Shown: piece by piece, positions 22,502-31,990 of the stretch | Position numbering within the stretch: position 1 is the first letter of the stretch | How the letters are laid out: the number at the start of each line of letters is the position of its first letter | Origin: Aalborgiella sp963841045 | GTDB taxonomy: Bacteria; Pseudomonadota; Gammaproteobacteria; Burkholderiales; Burkholderiaceae_C | Assembly: GCA_963841045.1 (NCBI GenBank) | Contig: CAWJBD010000001.1 | Span: 62,001-126,000 of the forward strand | Reading direction: 5' to 3' | Length of the DNA: 64,000 bases | The notes under the pieces: generated by a model | Databases searched by the model: none | The model's input: only the letters and a program-made list of their open reading frames with translations | What the model was told of the DNA's origin: nothing | Made by a program: the position numbers and the translations under genes

Positions 22502-23608
22502 TCAAGAAAACAATCGGCGCGCAAGCTGTGAACCTGCGCTTAAATCGCGTTGGTCTAAGGTGGCGTAGAGCTGATTCAAATCGGCTGCGATGCGGTCTAA
22601 CGCAGCTTCGGATACTTGGTTGCCTTGGTCATCGCAAATGACACCTTCCATGCGGTCAGCCAATGTTCTGGCGCATTCGCGCATGCGCGCGAATGCATGC
22701 TCTTCTTGTGCGACATGGGTCACATCCAAACTCAAGGAGACTTCACCGATGGCAGTCGGCGGCCCTTCTTCGTCAGACATGGCCGCTTGCGAATCAAAGG
22801 ACAAGGACAAGATGGGTGCTTGATTGTGTTCTTGATCTGGCAAGACCATGCGACCAGGCAAGGCACCAGCCACAAAGCCCAAACGCGCGGCTTGTTGCGA
22901 TACATAACCAGTGCTCCATGCAGCGCCCACAGCATAAATGGTGAAACGCAAATGCGCATCATGGTTGCTGGCGAAAATGTCCAGCTCACGCGCACGTGCC
23001 ACTTCATCGCGCATTTCTGGGAAGGTGGGTGTGCCACCTACTTGATCTGCAAATGCTTGTACCTTGATGACGAATTCTGAATATTCAATTTCGTTCAATG
23101 CGCCAGTGCGGTTAGCCAATTGCACGCCGGCTTGCAATGCACTGTACCTTTCGCCATTTTGCGGCACTTCCCATTGCTCTGTGACTTCACGCAAGCCTTC
23201 AACCGCAAAAGGTTTGCTGCCCACGCGCCTGGTTGCGGGCAACGCGGCTAAAACGGCATCGCCTGAAACAGTCTCGTCCAAAGCTATTGCGGTAATGACA
23301 TCAATCAAAGGATCCAGACTGGCTTTTTTCTCGTTGTTTGCTGTGAATTCAAACGGTACTGGCAAATCGTTGTGAAACGCATCTGGATCAAAGCTGGGTT
23401 CGATATGCCGTTCATCCCCGTCATTCGCGACATCTTGCAGAACCGGCAAGCTGTCACGTTTCGATGATGTTGCCTCAGGCTTGTTATTTAAATCATCAGG
23501 CTCGGCCATTTTGGGGCTTGCTTTGCGTGCCGTCCATGCGCCATGCGCAACGACGCCTGCCAAAACCACACCGCCTGCCATGCTCAATGCAATCAATAAA
23601 CTGTTCAT
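22502..23608 (-). CDS. zipA: ZipA-like cell-division protein
   Basis: ZipA anchors and bundles FtsZ at the inner membrane. The 368 residues have one N-terminal membrane segment (about 3-24, LLIALSMAGGVVLAGVVAHG), a variable acidic linker, and a C-terminal domain from about residue 215 matching the FtsZ-binding fold (DAHLRFTIYAVGAAWSTGYV and IGEVSLSLDVTHVA). The linker is shorter and less Pro/Gln rich than in Escherichia coli. It lies 44 bp downstream of smc and upstream of ligA; smc-zipA-ligA is a recurring betaproteobacterial order, which supports the call more strongly than sequence alone. Confidence 0.82.
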   Translation of the reverse strand: MNSLLIALSMAGGVVLAGVVAHGAWTARKASPKMAEPDDLNNKPEATSSKRDSLPVLQDVANDGDERHIEPSFDPDAFHNDLPVPFEFTANNEKKASLDPLIDVITAIALDETVSGDAVLAALPATRRVGSKPFAVEGLREVTEQWEVPQNGERYSALQAGVQLANRTGALNEIEYSEFVIKVQAFADQVGGTPTFPEMRDEVARARELDIFASNHDAHLRFTIYAVGAAWSTGYVSQQAARLGFVAGALPGRMVLPDQEHNQAPILSLSFDSQAAMSDEEGPPTAIGEVSLSLDVTHVAQEEHAFARMRECARTLADRMEGVICDDQGNQVSEAALDRIAADLNQLYATLDQRDLSAGSQLARRLFS

Positions 23609-23652
23609 ATTTTCAATACATTATCTGCAGAGATATCCTCACGCATTCAGAA

Positions 23653-26600
23653 TCAAGCCAATTCTGCCAAGGTCACAGCCGCTTCCATGTCGACGGCCAC
23701 AATGCGTGATACGCCTTGTTCTTGCATGGTCACGCCAATCAATTGCTCTGCCATTTCCATGGCTATTTTGTTGTGGCTGATGAACAAAAACTGCGTTTCA
23801 GTGCTCATTGATTTGACCAATTTGGCATAGCGTTCGGTGTTGGCATCATCCAGTGGCGCGTCAACTTCGTCCAGCAAACAAAATGGTGCTGGATTGAGTT
23901 GGAAAATCGCAAACACCAAGGCAATGGCCGTGAGTGCTTTTTCACCGCCTGACAACAAATGGATGGTTTGATTTTTCTTGCCAGGCGGCTGTGCCACCAC
24001 TTGCACACCTGAATCCAAAATTTCATCACCTGTAATGACCAATTTGGCATTGCCACCACCGAACAACTCGGGGAACATTTTGCCAAAATGTTGGTTCACG
24101 GTGTTGAATGTGCCCGACAACAAATCGCGGGTTTCAGAATCAATTTTCTTGATTGCATCTTCCAGTGTGCTAATCGCTTCTTGCAAATCGGCCGTTTGCG
24201 CATCCAAAAATTGCTTGCGCTCGCGTGCTGCAGTCAGCTCTTCCAGAGCCGCCAGATTGACCGCGCCCAAGGCTGCCACTTCGCGGTTGAATCGATCGAT
24301 GTCGGATTGCAAACCACTCAAGCGCACATTGCCCTCAGTGATAGAGGCCGCTACAGCCGACATATCAGCTTGTGCATCCAATAGCAACTGCGTATATTGC
24401 TCTAAGCCCAATCGTGCAGCCTGCTCTTTCAGTGCAAACTCAGTGAGGCGTTGCCGCATCGGTTCCAAGTCCCGCTCTAGTTGCAAGCGGCGCTCGTCAG
24501 TTGCGCGCAGTTTGGTGGTGAGGTCGTCATACTGGCTGCGGGTGGCAGCCAAGCTGGTTTCGCGCTCCAATTTGGTCGCCAGCGCAGTTTGCAAACCTGT
24601 TTGCGCCGCCACTGAACTCAATCGACCTAATTCATCCGTGGCAATTTGTTCTTCGTTGGACAGCGTCAATGCTTGTTGCTCGGCCGTGGCAATGCCACGC
24701 TGCAATTCTTCCAATCTGGCCAGCAATGTGCGCTTGGCAAATGTGGCTTCTTGGGCTGCGCGTTCCAAATTGCGTTGCGCTTCACGGCATTGGTTCAATT
24801 TGGCTTCAGCTGCAATCACATGATCACCCAATTGAGCGTGCCGCTCTTGCGTATCGGCCAGTTGCATGTCCAGCGCTTCAAACGATGTTTCAGCTTTCAC
24901 GCGGCGTGCTTGCAAACTTTCCAATTGGGTTTTAATTTCTGCAATGTCTGCACTGATTTGGTCGCTGCGTGTGCGGGTTTGTTCGGCTTGTTGATTCAAG
25001 CGCAACACATCCACTTGCAGTGCATGGTTGCGTGTTTGCCCTTCAGCCACTTCGCGGCGCATGGCATTCAAACGGTTGTTGGCTTCGTTGTAGGCGGCTT
25101 CTGCGCGGACTGAAGCTGATCGGGCTTCTTCCACTATCAAAATTTGGGCGCGCAGTTGTTTATCTAAACTTTCAATCTCTTGTGCACGCGCCAGCATACC
25201 CGCTTGTTCTGAATCTGCCGCATAAAAACTGACGCTGTGGTTTGATACCGCATGGCCCGTTTTCACGTAAATCACTTCACCCGCATTGAGCTTGGAACGG
25301 TTGGCTAAAGCTTCATCAAAACTGGCAGCGGTGTAGCAGCCTTGCAACCAATCAGCAAACAATGCTTTTTGTCCTGCATCGTTTAAACGCATCAAATCTG
25401 CTAATTTCGGCAGAGCGGTAGAAGCCGCAGGCAAGCCTGCTTGCGGTGTGGTGTAAAAAGCTAATTTGGCAGGCGGCGCATCCGTTCCTGCTGCACCCAA
25501 GAAGCCACGCACCATGTCCAAACGCGAAATTTCAATCGCATTCAAACGTTCACGCAATGCGCCTTCTAAGGCATTTTCCCAACCCTTTTCGATGTGGATT
25601 TTGCTCCACAGTCCAGCCAGATTGTCGAGACCATGTTTGTTCAGCCAAGGCTTTAATTTGCCATCGGTTTTGACTTTGTCTTGCAAAGTTTTGAGGGCAT
25701 CCAAGCGTGCCGATAATTCTGCGTGCTTGCGTGATTCGGTGTTGACAAACTGCTGTTGCGCGCGCCGTGCTTCATCCAATTGGGGCACGCTCTCTTGCGC
25801 TTCATGCAAGCGTGTTTCGATTTCCTTTTGTGTGCTTTGCGCTGTGCTGAGCTGACTCTGTAAATTCAACAAACGTTGCTCATCAGGTGCAGACAAGGCA
25901 TTTTGGTCCGTTGTCAAACGCTCCAAACGGGTATTGAACTGACGCGATTGGTCTTCAATATTGCGCTGTTCGGCTGCCAAGAGCTGAATTTGCTGCTGCA
26001 CTTGGGTTACGCTGTTGCGCTGATCATTGGCCTTGCTTTGTGCTTGGCGCCAGGCTTCTTCTAATGCAGGCAGTTGACTGACTTGCTCTTGCACTTGTGT
26101 ACTGAGCAAACTTTCTTTTTCATTCGCCGCAACACCTTCAGTGGACAATCGCTGGCTTTCTTGCTCCGCTTTCGCTTTGCGATCTGCCCATTCGACTGAC
26201 TGCGCCTTCAATGCGGTGATGCGCTGCTCTACCCGGGCTCGCCCTTCAACGACGAAGCGAATTTCAGCTTCTAAACGACCGACTTCGCTGCTGGCTTCAT
26301 ACAAACGGCCTTGCGATTGATTCACCTGATCGCCCGCTGCGTAATGCGCTTGACGTATGGTTTCCAAATCGGCTTCAATGTGGCGCAAATCAGCCACGCG
26401 GCTTTCCAACAAATTGCTGGCTTGCACGGTTTCGGCTTTGATTTTGGTTTGTTCGGCTTCGCTTTCAGAACGCTTCAAAAACCAAAGCTGGTGCTGCTTG
26501 AGTGTCACATCCGCTTGCAGTTTGTTGTACTTTTGCGCCACCTCAGCTTGCTTTTCAAGCTTGTCCAGATTGGTGTTCAACTCGCGCAAAATATCATCGA

Positions 26601-27180
26601 CGCGGGTCAAATTCTCACGGGTATCGGACAGACGATTTTCGGTTTCACGGCGACGTTCTTTGTACTTGGATACACCCGCTGCTTCTTCCAAAAACAAGCG
26701 CAATTCTTCAGGTTTGGATTCAATGATGCGGCTGATGGTGCCTTGGCCAATGATGGCATAGGCGCGTGGTCCTAAACCTGTCCCCAAAAACACATCTTGC
26801 ACGTCGCGGCGGCGCACTGCTTGGTTGTTGATGTAGTAGCTGGAATTGCCATCACGCGTTAAAACGCGTTTCACCGCAATTTCCGGGAACTGACTCCACT
26901 GACCGCCCGCGCGGTGGTCGTTGTTCTCAAAAACCAGCTCTACGCTGGATCGGCTGGAAGGTTTGCGTGAGGTTGTGCCATTGAAAATAACGTCCTGCAT
27001 GGACTCACCACGCAGTTCGGACGCACGACTTTCGCCCAGCACCCAACGCACGGCATCCATGATGTTGGATTTGCCACAACCGTTAGGACCGACCACACCG
27101 ACCAATTGGCCAGGCAAGTGAAATGTCGTGGGTTCAGCAAATGATTTGAACCCTGAAAGTTTGATAGATGAAAGGCGCAC
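23653..27180 (-). CDS. smc: Chromosome segregation protein SMC
   Basis: The SMC ATPase organises and segregates the chromosome. The 1,175 residues are full length and uninterrupted. Walker A (GPNGCGKSN) is at 31-39 and a Q-loop region follows. Two long coiled coils flank a hinge near residues 500-660 (GLDNLAGLWSKIHIEKGWE and AFYTTPQAG). The C-terminal head carries the signature LSGGEKALTAIALVFAIF and Walker B PFCLLDEVDAPLDDANTERY. It starts at ATG 27,180, divergent from dapC across a 199-bp spacer in which I see no clear motif. No scpA or scpB gene is in the window. Confidence 0.96.
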   Translation of the reverse strand: MRLSSIKLSGFKSFAEPTTFHLPGQLVGVVGPNGCGKSNIMDAVRWVLGESRASELRGESMQDVIFNGTTSRKPSSRSSVELVFENNDHRAGGQWSQFPEIAVKRVLTRDGNSSYYINNQAVRRRDVQDVFLGTGLGPRAYAIIGQGTISRIIESKPEELRLFLEEAAGVSKYKERRRETENRLSDTRENLTRVDDILRELNTNLDKLEKQAEVAQKYNKLQADVTLKQHQLWFLKRSESEAEQTKIKAETVQASNLLESRVADLRHIEADLETIRQAHYAAGDQVNQSQGRLYEASSEVGRLEAEIRFVVEGRARVEQRITALKAQSVEWADRKAKAEQESQRLSTEGVAANEKESLLSTQVQEQVSQLPALEEAWRQAQSKANDQRNSVTQVQQQIQLLAAEQRNIEDQSRQFNTRLERLTTDQNALSAPDEQRLLNLQSQLSTAQSTQKEIETRLHEAQESVPQLDEARRAQQQFVNTESRKHAELSARLDALKTLQDKVKTDGKLKPWLNKHGLDNLAGLWSKIHIEKGWENALEGALRERLNAIEISRLDMVRGFLGAAGTDAPPAKLAFYTTPQAGLPAASTALPKLADLMRLNDAGQKALFADWLQGCYTAASFDEALANRSKLNAGEVIYVKTGHAVSNHSVSFYAADSEQAGMLARAQEIESLDKQLRAQILIVEEARSASVRAEAAYNEANNRLNAMRREVAEGQTRNHALQVDVLRLNQQAEQTRTRSDQISADIAEIKTQLESLQARRVKAETSFEALDMQLADTQERHAQLGDHVIAAEAKLNQCREAQRNLERAAQEATFAKRTLLARLEELQRGIATAEQQALTLSNEEQIATDELGRLSSVAAQTGLQTALATKLERETSLAATRSQYDDLTTKLRATDERRLQLERDLEPMRQRLTEFALKEQAARLGLEQYTQLLLDAQADMSAVAASITEGNVRLSGLQSDIDRFNREVAALGAVNLAALEELTAARERKQFLDAQTADLQEAISTLEDAIKKIDSETRDLLSGTFNTVNQHFGKMFPELFGGGNAKLVITGDEILDSGVQVVAQPPGKKNQTIHLLSGGEKALTAIALVFAIFQLNPAPFCLLDEVDAPLDDANTERYAKLVKSMSTETQFLFISHNKIAMEMAEQLIGVTMQEQGVSRIVAVDMEAAVTLAELA

Positions 27181-27379
27181 TGAATTCCCTGTGTGATTCC
27201 CTGTATTTACTTGATTTTACCTGACCCAGCTTGGTGCAAAAACTTAGCATATGGACGCATTCAGTTACAAAAGCTTTTGTGTCTAGGCATAGCGTCGCTG
27301 GCAGTGCTATAGCACGGCAAGACGATATAACGACGACACGGAAGATTTTGAAATGGAATTGGCTGGATAATCAGAGGCT

Positions 27380-28609
27380 ATGAACCCTTTGCTAGCCAAA
27401 TTACAGCCCTATCCATTTGAACGATTGAAGCAACTCTTTCAATCTGTCACCCCCAACCCCGCTTTCAAGCCCATCAGTTTGGGAATTGGCGAGCCCAAGC
27501 ACGCAACGCCTGAATTCATTAAAACCGCTTTGACCAGTTCCTTGGCAGGTCTGGCCAGCTATCCGGCTACTTTGGGCGAACCCAAACTTCGCGAATCATT
27601 CACTACATGGTTGCACAAGCGTTATGGCATTGATGTGAACCCTGTCTCGCAAGTTTTGCCTATTAACGGGTCGCGTGAAGCTTTGTTTGCATTTACACAG
27701 GTGATCGTGAACCCACAACAAACGACTGTGGTGAATGGTGTTTCTCAGCCGCCTATCGTTCTGTGTCCCAACCCTTTTTATCAAATCTATGAAGGCGCAG
27801 CCTTGCTAGCTGGTGCAGAACCCTATTACGCCAACAGCGACCCAGCGCGCAATTTTGGTGTGGATTGGCAAAGCGTGCCAGAGAGTATTTGGCAGCGGAC
27901 GCAAATGATTTTTGTATGCTCACCTGGCAACCCTGCGGGTGCGGTCATGCCTTTATCTGAATGGAAAGTATTGTTTGAGCTTTCTGATCAATATGGATTT
28001 GTGATTGCCAGTGACGAGTGTTACAGCGAAATTTACTTCCGTGATGATGTGCCACCGCCCTTGGGTGGCTTGGAAGCAGCGGCCAAATTGGGGCGAAAAG
28101 ATTTTAAAAATATCGTTTCATTCACCAGTTTGTCAAAACGCAGCAACGTGCCAGGCATGCGCAGTGGATTTGTAGCGGGCGATGCCGACATCATGAAAAT
28201 GTTTGCTTTATACCGCACCTACCACGGCAGCGCCATGAGCCCGGTGGTGCAAGCTGCCAGCATCGCTGCATGGAACGACGAAGCCCACGTGATAGAAAAT
28301 CGTGCCCTGTACAGAGATAAATTCATGCAAGTGACCCCTATATTGGCTGAAGTATTAGAGGTTTCATTGCCCGATGCTGGGTTTTACTTATGGGCAAAAA
28401 TCCCTGCAAAGTTACGATTAAGCGACACCGAATTCGCATCAGCCTTGTTGGCACAATACAATGTAACGGTATTGCCAGGCAGTTATTTGGCACGCGAGTC
28501 GAATGGAGTCAATCCGGGAGAGCAATTTATCCGGATGGCTTTGGTGGCAAGTGGCGCCGAATGCCTAGAAGCAGCACAACGCATTGTGAGATTTGTGAAA
28601 TCACTGTAG
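27380..28609 (+). CDS. dapC: Succinyldiaminopimelate aminotransferase DapC
   Basis: A fold-type I PLP aminotransferase that makes N-succinyl-LL-diaminopimelate from the keto form in lysine and peptidoglycan precursor synthesis. In 409 residues: LGIGEPKHATPEF near 34-46, SPGNPAG at 181-187 (Asn184), SDECYSEIYF at 211-220 and PLP-binding Lys253 in TSLSKRSNVPGMRSGF. The dapD gene directly downstream and dapE further on make DapC more likely than a generic class I aminotransferase. Confidence 0.92.
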   Translation: MNPLLAKLQPYPFERLKQLFQSVTPNPAFKPISLGIGEPKHATPEFIKTALTSSLAGLASYPATLGEPKLRESFTTWLHKRYGIDVNPVSQVLPINGSREALFAFTQVIVNPQQTTVVNGVSQPPIVLCPNPFYQIYEGAALLAGAEPYYANSDPARNFGVDWQSVPESIWQRTQMIFVCSPGNPAGAVMPLSEWKVLFELSDQYGFVIASDECYSEIYFRDDVPPPLGGLEAAAKLGRKDFKNIVSFTSLSKRSNVPGMRSGFVAGDADIMKMFALYRTYHGSAMSPVVQAASIAAWNDEAHVIENRALYRDKFMQVTPILAEVLEVSLPDAGFYLWAKIPAKLRLSDTEFASALLAQYNVTVLPGSYLARESNGVNPGEQFIRMALVASGAECLEAAQRIVRFVKSL

Positions 28610-28637
28610 TGTGATGTGCAGTTTTTTTGGCAAATTG

Positions 28638-28658
28638 AGTGGCATGGATGATGCCACT
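28638..28658. terminator. Hairpin between dapC and dapD
   Basis: AGTGGCAT and ATGCCACT form a perfect 8-bp stem with a GGATG loop. No T run follows on the plus strand, so it is at best an attenuating or processing hairpin rather than a classical terminator. Confidence 0.4.
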
Positions 28659-28715
28659 TCGAATTTCACGGTTTTCTGAATCACTTTTTTTGTTTAATTT
28701 TCTTTCTTTTCAAAC

Positions 28716-29540
28716 ATGACACAACAGCTTCAATCCATCATCGACACCGCTTGGGACAATCGCGCCAACATCAATATGGGCAATGCGACACCAGAATTAT
28801 TTGCCGCCATTGATCAGGTCATTGCACAGCTCAACAATGGCCAATTGCGCGTCGCCACACGTCAAGGTGTTGGTCAATGGACCGTACACCAATGGATCAA
28901 GAAAGCGGTGTTGTTGAGCTTTAAACTGAAAGACAACTTTGTTATGCAGTCGGGCGACTTGAGTTATTACGACAAAGTGGCGACCAAATTTGCACATTTG
29001 AGCGAAGCTGAACTCAAAGCCACCGGCGTGCGCGTGGTGCCGCCTGCGGTGGCACGACGTGGCAGTTACATTGCCAAAGGCGCAATTTTGATGCCCAGTT
29101 TTGTCAACATTGGTGCTTATGTAGATGAAGGCACCATGGTTGACACCTGGGCGGCTGTGGGTTCATGCGCACAAATTGGTAAAAACGTTCACTTGTCAGG
29201 TGGCGTGGGCATTGGTGGTGTGTTAGAACCCATGCAAGCCAACCCAACCATCATTGAAGACAACTGCTTTATTGGCGCACGCTCAGAAGTGGTTGAAGGT
29301 GTGATTGTGGAAGAAAATTCTGTTCTGGGTATGGGTGTTTACATTGGACAAAGCACACCGATTTATGACCGTGAACTCGACACTGTCAGCTACGGTCGAG
29401 TGCCAAGCGGCTCTGTGGTTGTCAGCGGTAATCTGCCCAAAGCAGGTGGCAAATACAGTTTGTACTGCGCGGTAATTGTTAAAAAAGTGGATGCGCAAAC
29501 ACGTTCAAAAACCAGTATCAACGATTTATTGCGTGATTGA
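28716..29540 (+). CDS. dapD: Tetrahydrodipicolinate N-succinyltransferase DapD
   Basis: Uses succinyl-CoA to succinylate tetrahydrodipicolinate, the first committed step of the succinylase branch to diaminopimelate. The 274 residues have the family's usual length. An N-terminal helical region (WTVHQWIKKAVLLSFKL) precedes a left-handed beta-helix of hexapeptide repeats (IGAYVDEGTMVDTWAAVGSC, GVGIGGVLEP and NCFIGARSEVVEGVIV). It sits between dapC and pilU, with dapE next, so three of the succinylase-branch genes are together. Confidence 0.96.
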   Translation: MTQQLQSIIDTAWDNRANINMGNATPELFAAIDQVIAQLNNGQLRVATRQGVGQWTVHQWIKKAVLLSFKLKDNFVMQSGDLSYYDKVATKFAHLSEAELKATGVRVVPPAVARRGSYIAKGAILMPSFVNIGAYVDEGTMVDTWAAVGSCAQIGKNVHLSGGVGIGGVLEPMQANPTIIEDNCFIGARSEVVEGVIVEENSVLGMGVYIGQSTPIYDRELDTVSYGRVPSGSVVVSGNLPKAGGKYSLYCAVIVKKVDAQTRSKTSINDLLRD

Positions 29541-29617
29541 AACCAGAAAAGACAACGATCTTTCCATACTCACAATCGATACACCAACATTGTCATCCCA
29601 ACCAAGTTAGGCCAACC

Positions 29618-30760
29618 ATGAGCGCAATGATCAGTATCCTTCAATTGATGGTTCAAAAAAAAGCATCCGATGTTTTTTTGTCACCACATGCAACAGCGCT
29701 GATCAAAATCAATGGTTTGAGTGTGCCATTGAATAACCAAGTCTTGGCGGCCAACACGCCCATCAATTTATTGGGCGAAATCATCAGCAGTTCGCAGATG
29801 GAAGAGCTCAAGGAAACAGGAGAGCTCAATACGGCTTTAACGATTGATGATTTGGGTATCTTTCGCATCAGCGCCATGCGTCAGCGCGATACCTATGCCG
29901 TGGTCATACGTTACATTGCGCTGAAAATTCCCGCCATCGACAGTTTGAATTTGCCTCCCATATTGTCCAGCTTGATTCTGGAAAAATTGGGTTTGATTTT
30001 GATGGTGGGACCAACAGGTTCTGGCAAAAGTACCACGCTGGCGGCCATGTTGGATCACCGCAATGAGCGCATGGCTGGTCATATTTTGACGGTGGAAGAC
30101 CCGATTGAGTATTACTTCACCTCTAAAAAATCAGTCGTTAACCAACGAGAAGTTGGTATCGACACGGTGTCGCTGCAAACCGCATTGCGCAATGGACTGC
30201 GTCAAGCACCTGATGTGTTTTTTATTGGCGAGATTCGCGACAGAGAAACCATGTCGGCCGCGTTGGGGTATGCGCAAACTGGCCACTTGTGTGTTGCCAC
30301 TTTGCACGCCAACAACAGCCACCACGCGTTGAACCGCATTTTGAGCTTCTTCCCAGTCGAAGTCAGGCCCAGCATGATGGGCGACTTGGCCACCACGCTC
30401 AAAGCCATTATTTCGCAGCGTTTGTTGCGCACCAAAGAAGGCGTTCGTGTACCAGCAACCGAGATTTTGTTGAATACCAAATTGGTCGCCGACATGATTG
30501 CAAAAGCGGATTTTGCGGGTGTGAAAGAGGCGGTTGAAAAGTCCATGACAGAAGGTTCACAGACTTTTGAAGAAGACATTGCGCGTTTGATTCACGCCGG
30601 TGTCATCACTCGTGAAGAAGGTCTGGCACACGCAGATTCTCCCACCAATTTAATTTGGCGTTTGGACAATACAGGAACGGGCGGCAGCAAACCGCCTGTC
30701 TTGCATGAACCCAAGGACGAATACGAAGCGCCATCATTCACTGACATCAAGTTCAGTTAA
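29618..30760 (+). CDS. pilU: PilT/PilU-family type IV pilus retraction ATPase
   Basis: A hexameric cytoplasmic ATPase of the PilT family, which depolymerises type IV pili. From ATG 29,618 the protein is 380 residues, the usual PilU size; the frame also extends upstream to 29,537, but that adds a poor 27-residue leader. Walker A GPTGSGKST lies at 131-139, the Asp box at LTVEDPIEYYF, Walker B at DVFFIGEIRDRETM and the His box in CVATLHANN. PilU rather than PilT is suggested by the long Pro-rich C-terminal tail and by its location. No other pilus genes are nearby; it lies between dapD and dapE, an arrangement I recall from other Comamonadaceae. Confidence 0.85.
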   Translation: MSAMISILQLMVQKKASDVFLSPHATALIKINGLSVPLNNQVLAANTPINLLGEIISSSQMEELKETGELNTALTIDDLGIFRISAMRQRDTYAVVIRYIALKIPAIDSLNLPPILSSLILEKLGLILMVGPTGSGKSTTLAAMLDHRNERMAGHILTVEDPIEYYFTSKKSVVNQREVGIDTVSLQTALRNGLRQAPDVFFIGEIRDRETMSAALGYAQTGHLCVATLHANNSHHALNRILSFFPVEVRPSMMGDLATTLKAIISQRLLRTKEGVRVPATEILLNTKLVADMIAKADFAGVKEAVEKSMTEGSQTFEEDIARLIHAGVITREEGLAHADSPTNLIWRLDNTGTGGSKPPVLHEPKDEYEAPSFTDIKFS

Positions 30761-30793
30761 ATTAATTCGCCGCATCAAAGGACCCATCGTCAC

Positions 30794-31990
30794 ATGCCAA
30801 GCGCACTGCACCTTGCTGAACAACTCATTTCTCGTCCTTCTGTCACGCCTTTGGACGCAGATTGTCAAAAGCTCATTTCTGAACGCCTGGTACCGCTTGG
30901 CTTTGTGTGCGAAACCATCGAAAGCGGTCCGGCTGATTTTCGTGTCATCAATCTTTGGGCAAAGCGCTCAGGTAAAGGTGTGGGCAATGCATCGCGGCAA
31001 ACCACAAAAATGCTGACATTTGCAGGACACACCGATGTGGTGCCAACGGGTCCACTGGAAAAATGGTCCAGCAACCCATTTGTACCGACGCACCGTGATG
31101 GCAAACTGTTTGGACGCGGTGCCAGTGACATGAAAACGTCCATTGCCGCGTTTGTTGTGGCTGTAGAAGAGTTCTTGAAATCGCAGCCTAATCCTGCTCT
31201 GTCCTTGTCTTTTTTAATTACAAGCGATGAAGAAGGCCCATCTGTTGATGGCACGGTGGTGGTTTGCGAAAAACTCAAACAGCGTGGCGAAAAATTGGAC
31301 TACTGCATTGTGGGTGAGCCCACATCCGTTGAGCGCACGGGTGACATGGTGAAAAATGGCAGGCGTGGCACCATGAGCGGCAAGCTCACCGTGCACGGCG
31401 TGCAAGGCCATATTGCCTACCCACACTTGGCGGATAACCCGATACACAAACTGGCACCGGCATTGGCGCAATTGGTCGGTATTGAATGGGATAAAGGCAA
31501 TGCCTACTTCCCACCGACCACTTGGCAAATCAGCAACTTACACAGTGGCACGGGTGCAAGCAATGTGATACCCGGCCAGGCAGTGATTGATTTTAATTTT
31601 CGCTTTTCAACCGAATCGACACCCGAATCATTGCAAACACGTTTATTGAATGTGCTGCAATCATGCGGACTGGTATCTGGGAAAGATTTTGATATTGCTT
31701 GGACAATAGGCGGCTTGCCATTCTTGACGCAGCCAGGCGATTTGATGACAGCTGTACAAACAGCTATACGAGCCGAAACCGGATTAGAGACCCAACTATC
31801 GACCACTGGTGGCACTTCTGATGGACGCTTCATCGCCAAAATTTGCCCTGAAGTGATTGAATGCGGTCCACCCAATGCCAGTATTCACAAAATTGATGAA
31901 CACATTGTTGTTGCTGATATTGAACCACTAAAAAATATTTACCGCCGCATACTTGAAAACCTAGAAGCCAATTTGCATACCGGTGCATGA
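30794..31990 (+). CDS. dapE: Succinyl-diaminopimelate desuccinylase DapE
   Basis: An M20 zinc metallohydrolase that releases succinate to give LL-diaminopimelate. The 398 residues keep all catalytic positions: His79 and Asp81 in FAGHTDVVPTGP, Asp112 in GRGASDMK, and Glu146-Glu147 in TSDEEGP. STTGGTSDGRFI and NASIHKIDEHI carry the C-terminal signature. A stretch at 56-71 (KRSGKGVGNASRQTTK) is slightly longer than usual. The stop overlaps the prmB start by 4 bp (ATGA), so translation is probably coupled. Confidence 0.95.
   Translation: MPSALHLAEQLISRPSVTPLDADCQKLISERLVPLGFVCETIESGPADFRVINLWAKRSGKGVGNASRQTTKMLTFAGHTDVVPTGPLEKWSSNPFVPTHRDGKLFGRGASDMKTSIAAFVVAVEEFLKSQPNPALSLSFLITSDEEGPSVDGTVVVCEKLKQRGEKLDYCIVGEPTSVERTGDMVKNGRRGTMSGKLTVHGVQGHIAYPHLADNPIHKLAPALAQLVGIEWDKGNAYFPPTTWQISNLHSGTGASNVIPGQAVIDFNFRFSTESTPESLQTRLLNVLQSCGLVSGKDFDIAWTIGGLPFLTQPGDLMTAVQTAIRAETGLETQLSTTGGTSDGRFIAKICPEVIECGPPNASIHKIDEHIVVADIEPLKNIYRRILENLEANLHTGA

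Noticed and set aside
27181..27379. Riboswitch or leader in the smc-dapC spacer
   Set aside because: No recognisable lysine-riboswitch pattern, conserved hairpin or terminator was visible in the 199 bp.
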